Positions 1 through 8,099 of a stretch of 57,003 nucleotides of DNA are shown piece by piece. The notes beneath the pieces were generated by a model. It ran no database searches. It was not told the origin of the DNA and saw only the letters and a list, made by a program, of their open reading frames with translations. The translations under genes and the position numbers were made by a program. Within the stretch, counting starts at the first letter, position 1, and each line of letters starts with the position of its first letter. The DNA is from Bacteroidales bacterium (lineage in GTDB: Bacteria; Bacteroidota; Bacteroidia; Bacteroidales; Bacteroidaceae): positions 1 through 57,003 of the forward strand of contig JAILCU010000041.1 of assembly GCA_024690405.1 (NCBI GenBank). The letters run 5' to 3'.

Positions 1-1541
1 CCGTCGATGGCACCAGGAGCCGTCTTCACCATGAACTCGCCGTAGCCGTCACCGTCGAGGTCCCAGGCGATGAAGGGCGTGGTGTGGGCGGAATTGAACA
101 TATTAGCACCCGTGTGCAGCATCCACAGACGCGTGCCATCCATCTTATAGCAAGCATAAAATGCGGGTGATGTCGTACCGTTGCTGGCTGCGTCTTTCTC
201 GTTGGAGGGCGCCCATTTAAGGATGAACTCATACTCTCCGTCGCCATCCATATCACAATACGAGGCATCGTTGGGCGTGTAAGTAGCATTGGCCGAGGTG
301 GGGTCCGTAGGTGCGCCGCCCTCGAGGGTGATATACTTGGTTTGGTTGCTCCATGGAGTGACTTCTTGAGTCTCTACAACATCGCCCTCTGCGTTCAGCG
401 TTTCCAGCAGATAGACGCTCGTCGCCTTGCCCGAACTGTCCAGATAGTTGGTACGCTCCGTGATGGGGTTGGTCCCGATGAGTTTACCGTCGCGATAGAG
501 GCGGAACCGTGTCTGTGCCTCCAAGTCTGAGGTGCGATAACGCCAACTCACGAGTACGCCGGCGCTTGTCTTCACCGCCATCAGACCGCGGTTCAGCGCT
601 TGTGCCTCAGGTTTTGGAGGAATATTGGTCACCACGAACCGGATAGAAACGGAGAACACGTCCTTGCCGTTCTCTTGGGCTGTGATAGTGATGTATTTGT
701 TGCTATAAGAAATGGTGGCCGTGTAGCCTTCAGCAGCCGTAACGCTGAGATCCGTCGGGTCTCCATAGAGTTTCTCAGGCCAAGACGTGCTTTCACCATT
801 CTTCAGATTCTTGATTACATCCAATAAATCACCGGCGGAGCAGGATGCTGCCGTGAAATAATGCGAAGCATCATAGATAGGCTCGTCGGTTTCACCGCTG
901 AAAGTGACATTGCGGAAAGCGATATTCTTGGGGTTCTCATTGTCGAGCCCGTTGAAATTGTAGACATAAAGGATGAGTTGGAATGCCTTGCCAGATTGTA
1001 CAAGCACGTCGGAGAGTTGATAGACGTGGTGGCTGTAGCCGTTGGGATTGCCTTCATCCACCTTGTTTCGGAGTGGAGAAACAGTTGTGGCCAGAGCCGT
1101 CGCGGCTTCGGTTCCGTTCTTGACGTAGACGTCGAAATTGCCGCCGTCGGTACCGATTTTAACAGCATCAAATTCAATGGAGGTAGGCTTGAAGGTATGG
1201 CCTGAGGTGGTTGTCACGGTGAACGTGACGCTGTGTCCGTTGGTCTTTGCTGAGACGCGTGTTGAAGGCGTCAGTTTGGTGAAGGGCGGGTCGTAGGTGA
1301 CGGCCGAGTAGCCCTCTGCCGCGTTGCTGCTCGTCATCGATCCGGTAGCGGAGAGGTAGGCACCAAGTGCCATTTTGGGTGTCAGGTAGTCAGTAGCACC
1401 AGCGGTGAGCGACGTCTCACTCAGGTTTTCACTGTTTGTCATAGGCCAACATACATCGATATGGTCGGCGCTGAGCGTGAAAGGATGCATAACGAGGACA
1501 AACAGCATTGCAAGCAGTTGTCCCAAACTTTTTCTATTCAT
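1..1541 (-). CDS. Rhamnogalacturonan lyase, PL11 family (partial, C-terminus outside window)
   Basis: The reading frame opens with an ATG at 1541 and runs open to the left edge, giving about 513 visible codons. The start MNRKSLGQLLAMLFVLVMHP is a signal peptide. After a beta-rich N-terminal extension of about 300 residues comes a fibronectin-like stretch (VSWRYRTSDLEAQTRFRLYR). It is followed by the PL11 propeller signatures: SYCDMDGDGEYEFILKWAPS, then YKMDGTRLW and WDLDGDGYGEFMVKTAPGAID. The DxDGDGxxE motifs are the calcium-binding loops of this family. PL11 enzymes cleave the rhamnose-galacturonate backbone of rhamnogalacturonan I by beta-elimination. The ATG overlaps the stop of the DUF2461 gene by 8 bp, so the two are probably co-transcribed. 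The catalytic part lies beyond the window, so activity cannot be judged. The family call is firm because the complete PL11 gene at 12862-14973 carries the same motifs. Confidence 0.85.
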   Translation of the reverse strand, partial: MNRKSLGQLLAMLFVLVMHPFTLSADHIDVCWPMTNSENLSETSLTAGATDYLTPKMALGAYLSATGSMTSSNAAEGYSAVTYDPPFTKLTPSTRVSAKTNGHSVTFTVTTTSGHTFKPTSIEFDAVKIGTDGGNFDVYVKNGTEAATALATTVSPLRNKVDEGNPNGYSHHVYQLSDVLVQSGKAFQLILYVYNFNGLDNENPKNIAFRNVTFSGETDEPIYDASHYFTAASCSAGDLLDVIKNLKNGESTSWPEKLYGDPTDLSVTAAEGYTATISYSNKYITITAQENGKDVFSVSIRFVVTNIPPKPEAQALNRGLMAVKTSAGVLVSWRYRTSDLEAQTRFRLYRDGKLIGTNPITERTNYLDSSGKATSVYLLETLNAEGDVVETQEVTPWSNQTKYITLEGGAPTDPTSANATYTPNDASYCDMDGDGEYEFILKWAPSNEKDAASNGTTSPAFYACYKMDGTRLWMLHTGANMFNSAHTTPFIAWDLDGDGYGEFMVKTAPGAID

Positions 1542-2193
1542 AATCGTCAAAAATATCGTTGAGGAATCGGTTGAAAGGCGCTAAAGTACGGAACATCTCT
1601 TCGAGGCGGTTCTGGCCGTCGGGCTGGGTCACGAGCACGTCCGGAATGGGATGCCACACCGTATAAAGACGTGGGCGCAGGTATTCGGGGTAGGGGAAAT
1701 CCTTGGGGAAGCCTTTCGGCAACGTCTTCACCAGGTCTTCGCCAACGACGGGATAGAGTTTCTTGAATGCGGGCTCCTCAACGATTTCACGGAAATGGTC
1801 GGTGTCGTCGACGATGGTCTCGCGAATATGTTTCAGGAGCGGTGCCGGAGGACACCAAGAGCCTCCTGCCACCATCGAATTACCCGGCTCGAGATGCAGA
1901 TAGTAACCTCCTCGATAACTCTTGCGGCCATGGGAGCACACAAAGGCACCGAAATGGCGCTTGTACGGACTCTTGTCGGCGGAGAATCGAGTGTCGCGTG
2001 CGAACCTATATATACAAGACTTCGGCGTTTGGTAGGCTACGCTTGGGTCGAAGGCAGCGATACGCAGAATCATCTCCTGCACATATCCCTCAAAAGCCTG
2101 ACGCGCGGCTTTGTATTCCTGCTGGTGAGCGTGGAACCACTCGCGGTCGTTGTGCGTAGCAATTTGCTGAAGAAAAGGATAAATATGGTGCAT
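1534..2193 (-). CDS. DUF2461 (TIGR02453) family protein
   Basis: This 219-residue soluble protein has no signal peptide. It has the hallmark N-terminus of the DUF2461/TIGR02453 family, with NDREWFHAHQQEYKAAR near the start, then IYRFARDTRFSADKSPYKRH and GGYYLHLEPGNSMVAGG. The biochemical role of the family is not established. I chose the ATG at 2193 (MHHIYPFLQQ) over an upstream in-frame codon at 2211, because family members begin a few residues before the FLxxLxxNNxREWF segment. A clear -7 promoter element lies about 30 bp upstream. The last codons overlap the start of the PL11 lyase by 8 bp, so the pair may be translationally coupled. Pairing a housekeeping-like DUF2461 gene with a secreted pectin lyase is unusual and may be accidental. 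Confidence 0.85.
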   Translation of the reverse strand: MHHIYPFLQQIATHNDREWFHAHQQEYKAARQAFEGYVQEMILRIAAFDPSVAYQTPKSCIYRFARDTRFSADKSPYKRHFGAFVCSHGRKSYRGGYYLHLEPGNSMVAGGSWCPPAPLLKHIRETIVDDTDHFREIVEEPAFKKLYPVVGEDLVKTLPKGFPKDFPYPEYLRPRLYTVWHPIPDVLVTQPDGQNRLEEMFRTLAPFNRFLNDIFDDYE

Positions 2194-2221
2194 AAGGTGT
2201 AAAAATAACACGTTTTCGGCA

Positions 2222-2229
2222 CAAAGGTA
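2222..2229 (-). promoter_or_regulatory. Bacteroidetes -7 promoter element for the DUF2461-PL11 unit
   Basis: The minus strand reads TACCTTTG, an exact match to the TAnnTTTG -7 consensus of the Bacteroidetes primary sigma factor. It is about 28 bp before the DUF2461 start. No well-placed TTTG -33 box is evident, which is common. Confidence 0.6.
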
Positions 2230-2269
2230 GCAATAATAATGAAAAGCACGAAAAGAAATGCCGAAAAAG

Positions 2270-2303
2270 TCAAAAAAAAGCCCGCAGCATGAGAACTGCG
2301 GGC
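2270..2303 (-). terminator. Intrinsic terminator downstream of the Cthe_2159 gene
   Basis: Reading on the minus strand, GCCCGCAG, an 8-nt loop and CTGCGGGC form a perfect 8-bp stem followed directly by a run of eight T. It sits between the end of the 2467-4641 gene and the promoter of the next minus-strand gene, as expected for a rho-independent terminator. Confidence 0.85.
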
Positions 2304-2466
2304 CAGCATAAAAAAGAATAGAACCTGTTATTTGTGTTTGTGTCGGTTGATTGAAATATCGTATGGTCTTAATCTATGTATGATGCCATTTGACGGGCGG
2401 GAAGTTGTAGAGAAACTTAAACTGGCAATCTGTTCGTTGCTTTGATTTAAGCCTCATTAAATCTGT

Positions 2467-4641
2467 TTATTTGGCGGTGAAGGACGAGATCACACTCGTG
2501 CTGCCCGTGTGCGTACTGCCAAGGTATACGCCATGCCAGGAAGTGGTAGCGTCGGTGGGCGCCGTCGTCGAGGACTTCACGGTATATTTGGAGTTCTTGA
2601 CCATGCCCTTGGCTGTGATGAATGTACAAGTGCTTGATACATTTACAGGGAACATGAAGGTGATTAAGTTGTTGCCCGATGCATCAGCCAAGGTATTATA
2701 GGCATTGGCCTTGAAACTGGCCGAGCCGGGGAAACTGTAGCCTTGAACAGCATTGGAGATAGTGCCTGTGGTGCTGCTCTGTGCTGCTCCTGCGCCGATA
2801 GCATAGCCAGTGCCTGTGATTTGGATATAGGAGTTGTTGTCGCAGTCGATGGCTTCTTCAGGAGCTCCTTTGGTGGAGTAAGCCAACAAGGCTCCGTTGC
2901 CAATCGTGACGGCTCCCGTGGTGCCGGCATTGCTGTCGACGGCATCATTGCCGTTGCTATAGGCTACCGTAACACCGCCATTAAAGTAGATCTTGCCAGC
3001 AGAATTGATGCAGTCGTCGTAGCACTTTAAGTAGTGCTGTCCGCCGGCAATGGTCACGCTGGTCTTTGATTCCAGACCCTCGGCGCCATCAACGCTTGTA
3101 TAGATTTCGGTGGTACCGCCATAGATTGTAGCGGCACAAATGGCCTTGATACCTTTGTTTGACGTACTGCTATTCTGGCTGCTTGCCGTGGTAATGGTGA
3201 GTGTGGGGCCGGTGCCGTCACTAAGACCTTGAGTGTAGCTGCCGGTGATGTTGCTCCATGAGGAACCGCCACCTTGGCCGCCACCGCCAGGACCGCCACC
3301 GCCGCCGCCAGGCGCAAACCATCCGCCACCGCTAGAGGAAGACTGTGTGCCGTCACCGACGCGGATGCCTTTGCCACCGGCTGCTGACATGGTAATCTTT
3401 ATCGTGCCGGCATTCAGAGCGACATTCAAGCCCTTGATACCCTTGGCACCCTTCACGTCACTGCTTACGGTAGCAGTGCTCGCGCTGTTGTTGATGGTCA
3501 AAGTGCCTCCGTTGGTTTCCACGTCGTAGGCTGCGATGCCACGACTGGCATTACCTTTCACCGTAGCGGTGATGGTGCCTCCGTTGATAACGACTTTGCC
3601 ACCCTTGAGCGCTGCCACATATGATGGATCTGTGCTATCGCTGATGTCAACAGCACCGCTGGCATTCAGGGTAAGTGTGCCGTCATTGATGACGAGTGTG
3701 CTATCGGCCTTAATGGTTTTGGCACCAGCAGCAGTTGAGGTCAGATTGAGGGTGCCGCCGTTAATATAGATGTTACCGCTGTCTTCATCTTCATGGTCGG
3801 TCGTTTCACCGGTGTTGGTGTCTCCGTCGAGGTCGCATTGAATGGCATCATCCCCTACGCCTTTCACGGTGAGTGTGCCACTTTCCATGAGGAAGTACTG
3901 ATCACACGAGATGCCATCTTTTGCGGCTGAGGCCACAGTGATGTCGGCATTCTTTAACTGCATATATTCAGCGCTCTTGATGCCGTGTGCGTACTTGCCA
4001 TTCACGGTGAGCGAGCCTTTGCCTTTCAACTCAAGGTGACCCTTGCAGTAGAGAGCCGATTTCTGTTCGACTTCGCTGGAGGGGCTTGCGCAGTCCGTCA
4101 GGCTGTTTGTGGTTTCGCTTTTCACGCTGAAGTCAACGCGCTTGCCATCCATGATGCAGATGGCTGCGCCAGAGTATACAGGAGTGGAGTTGGTCAGTGT
4201 AAGGCCGCGCAATTCCACAGTGATCTTATACGAACCCGTCATGTAGAACTCGCCATCCGTTGATGTTCCGGCTAACGAGTATGTGATCTCGTCGGCAACA
4301 TCATCGCTCTGGGCTATGTTCACGTGTGCCCCGGATAGAGTCGGCGTGATGTATTGGGCGATATCGCCTGAAACGGTCACGGCGGCTGAAGTTCCGCTAT
4401 AGGTGACGCTTACGGTGGCCGCTTCCACGGTGGTGTCGTCCACGTACATCTTCGTGATATCGTTTACGGCGAACGTCTTGTTCATGATGGTGACGCTGGA
4501 GCCGTTGGCATAGTTCATCACATCCGTGTCAGCCGAGGGAAACTGGTAGGTCACATTGCCAACCACCACATTCAGCGTCTGTGCAAAGACTGCTGCAGTG
4601 GTCATACACAGCAGAATGAAAGCAGAAATATATCTTTTCAT
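2467..4641 (-). CDS. Cthe_2159-type carbohydrate-binding beta-helix protein, secreted
   Basis: The protein has 724 residues with signal peptide MKRYISAFILLCMTTAAVFA. From about residue 90 it is a long right-handed beta-helix-like repeat: ITPTLSGAHVNI, then many short rungs such as GTLTVKGVGDDAIQCD, GNIYINGGTLNLTS and VVINGGTITATV. This is the pattern of the Cthe_2159 family, whose Clostridium thermocellum founder binds cellulose and polygalacturonic acid. Around residues 430-460 there is a glycine-rich loop (GGGWFAPGGGGGGPGGGG) often seen in the family. The start lies 2 bp after the stop of the upstream Ig-repeat gene, so the two form an operon ended by the terminator at 2270-2303. With the PL11, GH27 and GH43 genes nearby, a role in holding pectic material at the cell surface is a reasonable inference. 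Lyase activity has been suggested for relatives but cannot be read from this sequence. Confidence 0.8.
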   Translation of the reverse strand: MKRYISAFILLCMTTAAVFAQTLNVVVGNVTYQFPSADTDVMNYANGSSVTIMNKTFAVNDITKMYVDDTTVEAATVSVTYSGTSAAVTVSGDIAQYITPTLSGAHVNIAQSDDVADEITYSLAGTSTDGEFYMTGSYKITVELRGLTLTNSTPVYSGAAICIMDGKRVDFSVKSETTNSLTDCASPSSEVEQKSALYCKGHLELKGKGSLTVNGKYAHGIKSAEYMQLKNADITVASAAKDGISCDQYFLMESGTLTVKGVGDDAIQCDLDGDTNTGETTDHEDEDSGNIYINGGTLNLTSTAAGAKTIKADSTLVINDGTLTLNASGAVDISDSTDPSYVAALKGGKVVINGGTITATVKGNASRGIAAYDVETNGGTLTINNSASTATVSSDVKGAKGIKGLNVALNAGTIKITMSAAGGKGIRVGDGTQSSSSGGGWFAPGGGGGGPGGGGQGGGSSWSNITGSYTQGLSDGTGPTLTITTASSQNSSTSNKGIKAICAATIYGGTTEIYTSVDGAEGLESKTSVTIAGGQHYLKCYDDCINSAGKIYFNGGVTVAYSNGNDAVDSNAGTTGAVTIGNGALLAYSTKGAPEEAIDCDNNSYIQITGTGYAIGAGAAQSSTTGTISNAVQGYSFPGSASFKANAYNTLADASGNNLITFMFPVNVSSTCTFITAKGMVKNSKYTVKSSTTAPTDATTSWHGVYLGSTHTGSTSVISSFTAK

Positions 4642-4643
4642 GG

Positions 4644-6101
4644 CTATCGAATATTCAATTTAAAGTTCTTGTTGTTTGCATTGATGACATACAGTCCGGG
4701 CTTCAACGCAGCACGTGCTTCGCTCATCGAAGTATAGTTGCCAACGAACATACCGGATACAGTGTATACTTTCACTGCAGTGGAGGTGCTGAGGTTGTTG
4801 ATGGCGTCGGCTGCTTCAACCGTGAGTTCGTAGGAGGCGCTGGCGCTATTGTAGTCTTCATCGCCAGCGAATGCGGCTGTAATCGTGGTGGTGCCGGCGC
4901 TGACGAGTGTCACTTCTCCTTCGTCGTCCACGGTGGCCACGCTCTCGTCGCTGCTTGTCCACGCCACTACAACCTCATAGGGGTTGGTCAGAGTGGGTTC
5001 GGTAAAGTCTTCGCCCATGGTGGCAGTAGCGGTCTCGCTCTCGAAACTCAACTCGCAATCCACGGGTTCTGCTTTTGCAACCGTGAGCGTGTAAGCGGCG
5101 CTGCCGCTATTGTAGTTGTCATCGCCAGCGAATGCAGCTGTGATTGTTGTGGTACCCGCGCTGACGAGTGTCACTTCTCCTTCGTCGTTCACGGTAGCCA
5201 CGCTTTCGTCGCTGCTTGTCCACGTCACGGACAATTCATAGGGATTGACCAGGGTTGGTTCGGTAAAGTCTTCGCCCATGGTGGCAGTAGCGGTCTCGCT
5301 CTCAAAACTCAACTCGCAATCCACGGTGGCTGCTTTTTCAACAGTGAGCGTGTAAGCGGCGCTGCCGCTATTGTAGTTGTCATCGCCGGCGAATGCGGCT
5401 GTGATTGTTGTGGTACCCGCGCTGACGAGTGTCACTTCTCCTTCGTCGTTCACGGTAGCCACGCTTTCGTCGCTGCTTGTCCACGTCACGAACAATTCAT
5501 AGGGATTGACCAGGGTTGGTTCGGTGAAGTCTTCGCCCAAGGTAGCAGTTACGGTCTCGCTCTCGAAACTTAACTCGCAATCCACGGTGGCCGCTTTCTC
5601 AACCGTGAGCGTGTAAGCGGCGCTACCGCTTTTATACGTTGAATTACCCGCGAAGGTGGCTGTGATTGTAGTTATACCGACGCCAGCAAGTGTCACCTCG
5701 CCTTCGTCGTCCACTGTGGCCACGCTCTCGTCGCTGCTTGTCCACGTCACGGTCAGGTTATACGGGTTGGTCAATGTGGGTTCGGTGAAATCTTCGCCCA
5801 TCTGGGCTGTTGCTGTTGCGGAGCTGAACGCTAATCCGCAAGCCGTCTTCTCAGATGAGGAACCGCCCGTCGTTGAAAATGCCATCGAGGCCAAGGTGCT
5901 CAGTGTCAGTGTGATGCTGCCGTCGCCGTTTGTTGCAACAAGTTGTCCATCACTGAAAGTGATTTCCAGGTCGTCAACGCTTACGGTGGTTTCGTCACCG
6001 TCACTATCCGTGAAAACCAAATACGGATAGGTATAGTCGTCAGCCATCGACAAGCCGATGCTTAAGACTACATTAATGGTGAATACAAGGAATCTCTTCA
6101 T
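4644..6101 (-). CDS. Secreted protein with four Ig-like (Big_2-type) repeats and a C-terminal sorting-like domain
   Basis: The protein has 485 residues from the ATG at 6101 (MKRFLVFTINVVLSIGLSMA, signal peptide). An in-frame extension to 6155 lacks signal-peptide character. After an 86-residue N-terminal region come four 88-residue repeats, at about 87-174, 175-262, 263-350 and 351-436. Each contains TWTSSDESVATV, a DEGEVTL turn and a TTITAxFAG strand, which is the bacterial Ig-like group 2 pattern. The last 50 residues (VKVYTVSGMFVG then LKPGLYVINANNKNFKLNIR) look like a type A sorting domain of the type IX secretion system or a related surface-sorting tail. It is first in an operon with the Cthe_2159-type protein. 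A cell-surface adhesin or scaffold is likely, but the ligand is unknown. Confidence 0.8.
   Translation of the reverse strand: MKRFLVFTINVVLSIGLSMADDYTYPYLVFTDSDGDETTVSVDDLEITFSDGQLVATNGDGSITLTLSTLASMAFSTTGGSSSEKTACGLAFSSATATAQMGEDFTEPTLTNPYNLTVTWTSSDESVATVDDEGEVTLAGVGITTITATFAGNSTYKSGSAAYTLTVEKAATVDCELSFESETVTATLGEDFTEPTLVNPYELFVTWTSSDESVATVNDEGEVTLVSAGTTTITAAFAGDDNYNSGSAAYTLTVEKAATVDCELSFESETATATMGEDFTEPTLVNPYELSVTWTSSDESVATVNDEGEVTLVSAGTTTITAAFAGDDNYNSGSAAYTLTVAKAEPVDCELSFESETATATMGEDFTEPTLTNPYEVVVAWTSSDESVATVDDEGEVTLVSAGTTTITAAFAGDEDYNSASASYELTVEAADAINNLSTSTAVKVYTVSGMFVGNYTSMSEARAALKPGLYVINANNKNFKLNIR
4794..5843 (-). repeat. Four tandem 264-bp repeats inside the Ig-repeat gene
   Basis: The coding repeats have a 264-bp (88-codon) period. 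The second and third are almost identical at the DNA level. The first and last are more diverged, especially near the NSTYKSG and DEDYNSA segments. This suggests recent duplication or gene conversion in the middle of the array. Confidence 0.85.
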
Positions 6102-6232
6102 AATAGTTGATTTTTTAGTGTAGTTCATTCTGAAGCTGGTAGTTTCCTGTGTCAATAAGTCTGTTTTGAAACCTGTTAATGGAATCAGTGGCTATTTTTT
6201 TGACATCGAGGGATAAAGTTCTAATTCTGTTG

Positions 6233-6240
6233 CAAAGGTA
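6233..6240 (-). promoter_or_regulatory. -7 promoter element for the Ig-repeat/Cthe_2159 operon
   Basis: The minus strand reads TACCTTTG, matching TAnnTTTG exactly. A TTG lies about 23 bp upstream in a suitable place for the -33 box. It leaves a leader of roughly 125 nt before the ATG at 6101. Confidence 0.55.
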
Positions 6241-6296
6241 GGTAATGTTTTTTAAAGCAGCAAGATTCATCGTCTTCCTTATCAACGAAACGGCAC

Positions 6297-6338
6297 AAAA
6301 AAACCACGAACCGGCCCCTTGCTTCAAGTCTGTTCGTG
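6297..6338 (-). terminator. Intrinsic terminator of the GH27 gene
   Basis: On the minus strand, CCACGAAC, a 20-nt loop and GTTCGTGG form an 8-bp stem followed by six T. It lies 31 bp after the GH27 stop codon. Confidence 0.75.
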
Positions 6339-6368
6339 GTAAGATGTGTAAAATGTATTCTTTTATCT

Positions 6369-7952
6369 TTATCTCATCCCGTAGGGAGCCACTGTCATAC
6401 GGTCGATGTCCGGCATCCAGTTGTTGGCGTTGTACAAACGTATGGTGTTGAGTCCTCTGTTCAAGGTGGCGTTCACTGAAATGCGTCCTTTGGCCCCCCA
6501 ATTGTGGGAGTGGGTCGCTAATGTCACCACCTTCTGTCCGTTCACATCCAAGTCCATGGTGCGGTCTTCTCCTCCATAGTAGTCGAAGGTGAGTTTGTAG
6601 GTGCCGGTCCGGGGCACAAAGACCTCGCGCCATTGGATATCGTTGTCGGGACGTGAACCGAGCCAGCATGCTTTGTATCCACCGCTGGCGTCGTTATCTG
6701 CAATGAACACGGCCGATTTTTCGTTCTGGTTGTTACGCAGTTCCTGATAGGCGCTCAGATAAGCCGTTTCGGCTTCAAATACCATGCGCGGGATGCGCTG
6801 CTCGCCTTTGGCACGCATAATCTTAGTGCCATGGGCCGGAATGGTGAACAGCACGGGCTCGGTGGTTGTCACGAAGTCCGCCTGCTGTATACAGTCGTAG
6901 TATTTAATGTTTCCGCCCAATTCAATGGTGAAGGGGTGCAGGAGCACGTGTTGCTCTTCGTCGCTGGGATTATAGATGGCGAAGGCGCGTTCGGTGCCAC
7001 CGCGGCGCTTCAAGTCTTTCACCAAGATAAAGCATTCGCCTTGTTTCTTGGCGATGTAAGCCTGCAGGTGAAGTGGGTCTTGGTTCAGAGCGATGAGGTC
7101 TTTGTTGCACAACAGTTTCAGTGATTCCGGACGAATCTTAGCCATGTCGCAACCGATGAGCAGCGGCGAACTCATGATGCACCACATGCCAAAGTGTGTC
7201 TCATCCTCAATCTGACTCATTGAGCGCCCTACTTCGAGCATATCCATGTCGTTGTAATGTCCGTCGTGGCAGAAAGCGCTGAGGTAGAGGTTTTCTGCAA
7301 GAATGCTCTTCACGCTTTTCCATGCGTCGTAGATATCGCCAGTGGTGCGCCAAGAGTCAGCGACATCGGCACTCCATGTTCCTGGATAAGCCCAGCGGCA
7401 CATATTGTAGACGATGCCGGGTTTGCCGCAGTTCTTGATGGCGTTGCTGATTTTGGTGTATTGTGTCTGTTCGTCCAACCGCATGTGTGCACCACCGCAG
7501 TAGTCTACCTTGATGAAATCGAAGTCCCAGTCGATGAAATACATCTTGCAGTCCTGCTCTTCGTGTCCGGCAAAGCCTACGCCGAGACCCCACGCATGTT
7601 TGTTGCCGCTCCCGCAGGTGTTGTCGCCAGCATCGGAGTAGATACCGGCTTTCAGACCCAGTCCGTGGATGTAGTCCACCAATGGGCGCATGCCATTGGG
7701 GAATAATTTGGTGTTGAGACGCAAATGTCCGTCGGCACCTCGACCATCCCAGTAGCCATCATCGATGTTTATAAACTGGTAGCCAGCGTCCTGCAGTCCG
7801 GAGTTGTGCATGGCGTCTGCTTGTGATTTGATGAGTTCTTCATTGATGTTCAGGGCGAAAGTGTTCCATGAACTCCAACCCATCGTGGGCGTACGCTGGG
7901 CCAGTGCCGTCAATGGAACAATAGTCATGAGGAATAATAGAATTTTTTTCAT
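6369..7952 (-). CDS. GH27 alpha-galactosidase with C-terminal carbohydrate-binding module
   Basis: The protein has 527 residues with signal peptide MKKILLFLMTIVPLTALA. The catalytic TIM barrel begins with PTMGWSSWNTF and continues with FINIDDGYWDGR. The nucleophile motif FIKVDYCGG follows, and the acid/base aspartate is in DSWRTTGDI. HYNDMDMLEVG and SPLLIGCDM complete the GH27/melibiase pattern. From about residue 390 a beta-sandwich resembling a CBM6/35-type module follows (MVFEAETAYL, RTGTYKLTFDYYG, LNTIRLYN). The enzyme would release terminal alpha-galactose from galactans, galactomannans or pectic side chains. GH27 also contains beta-L-arabinopyranosidases, which the sequence cannot exclude. 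It is a single gene with its own terminator. Confidence 0.9.
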   Translation of the reverse strand: MKKILLFLMTIVPLTALAQRTPTMGWSSWNTFALNINEELIKSQADAMHNSGLQDAGYQFINIDDGYWDGRGADGHLRLNTKLFPNGMRPLVDYIHGLGLKAGIYSDAGDNTCGSGNKHAWGLGVGFAGHEEQDCKMYFIDWDFDFIKVDYCGGAHMRLDEQTQYTKISNAIKNCGKPGIVYNMCRWAYPGTWSADVADSWRTTGDIYDAWKSVKSILAENLYLSAFCHDGHYNDMDMLEVGRSMSQIEDETHFGMWCIMSSPLLIGCDMAKIRPESLKLLCNKDLIALNQDPLHLQAYIAKKQGECFILVKDLKRRGGTERAFAIYNPSDEEQHVLLHPFTIELGGNIKYYDCIQQADFVTTTEPVLFTIPAHGTKIMRAKGEQRIPRMVFEAETAYLSAYQELRNNQNEKSAVFIADNDASGGYKACWLGSRPDNDIQWREVFVPRTGTYKLTFDYYGGEDRTMDLDVNGQKVVTLATHSHNWGAKGRISVNATLNRGLNTIRLYNANNWMPDIDRMTVAPYGMR

Positions 7953-8099
7953 AGCGTTTGGTTGTTTAATTGGTTTATGTCCTATTTGATCATCTGGGTG
8001 AGTTGTTTGCTGAGCTACCGTTTGCTGAACTTAAGCTTTGTACATTGATAAAAGTGGCGTGACAGCCGGCTCATAAGAATGCCTGACTCTTGTTAGCGT

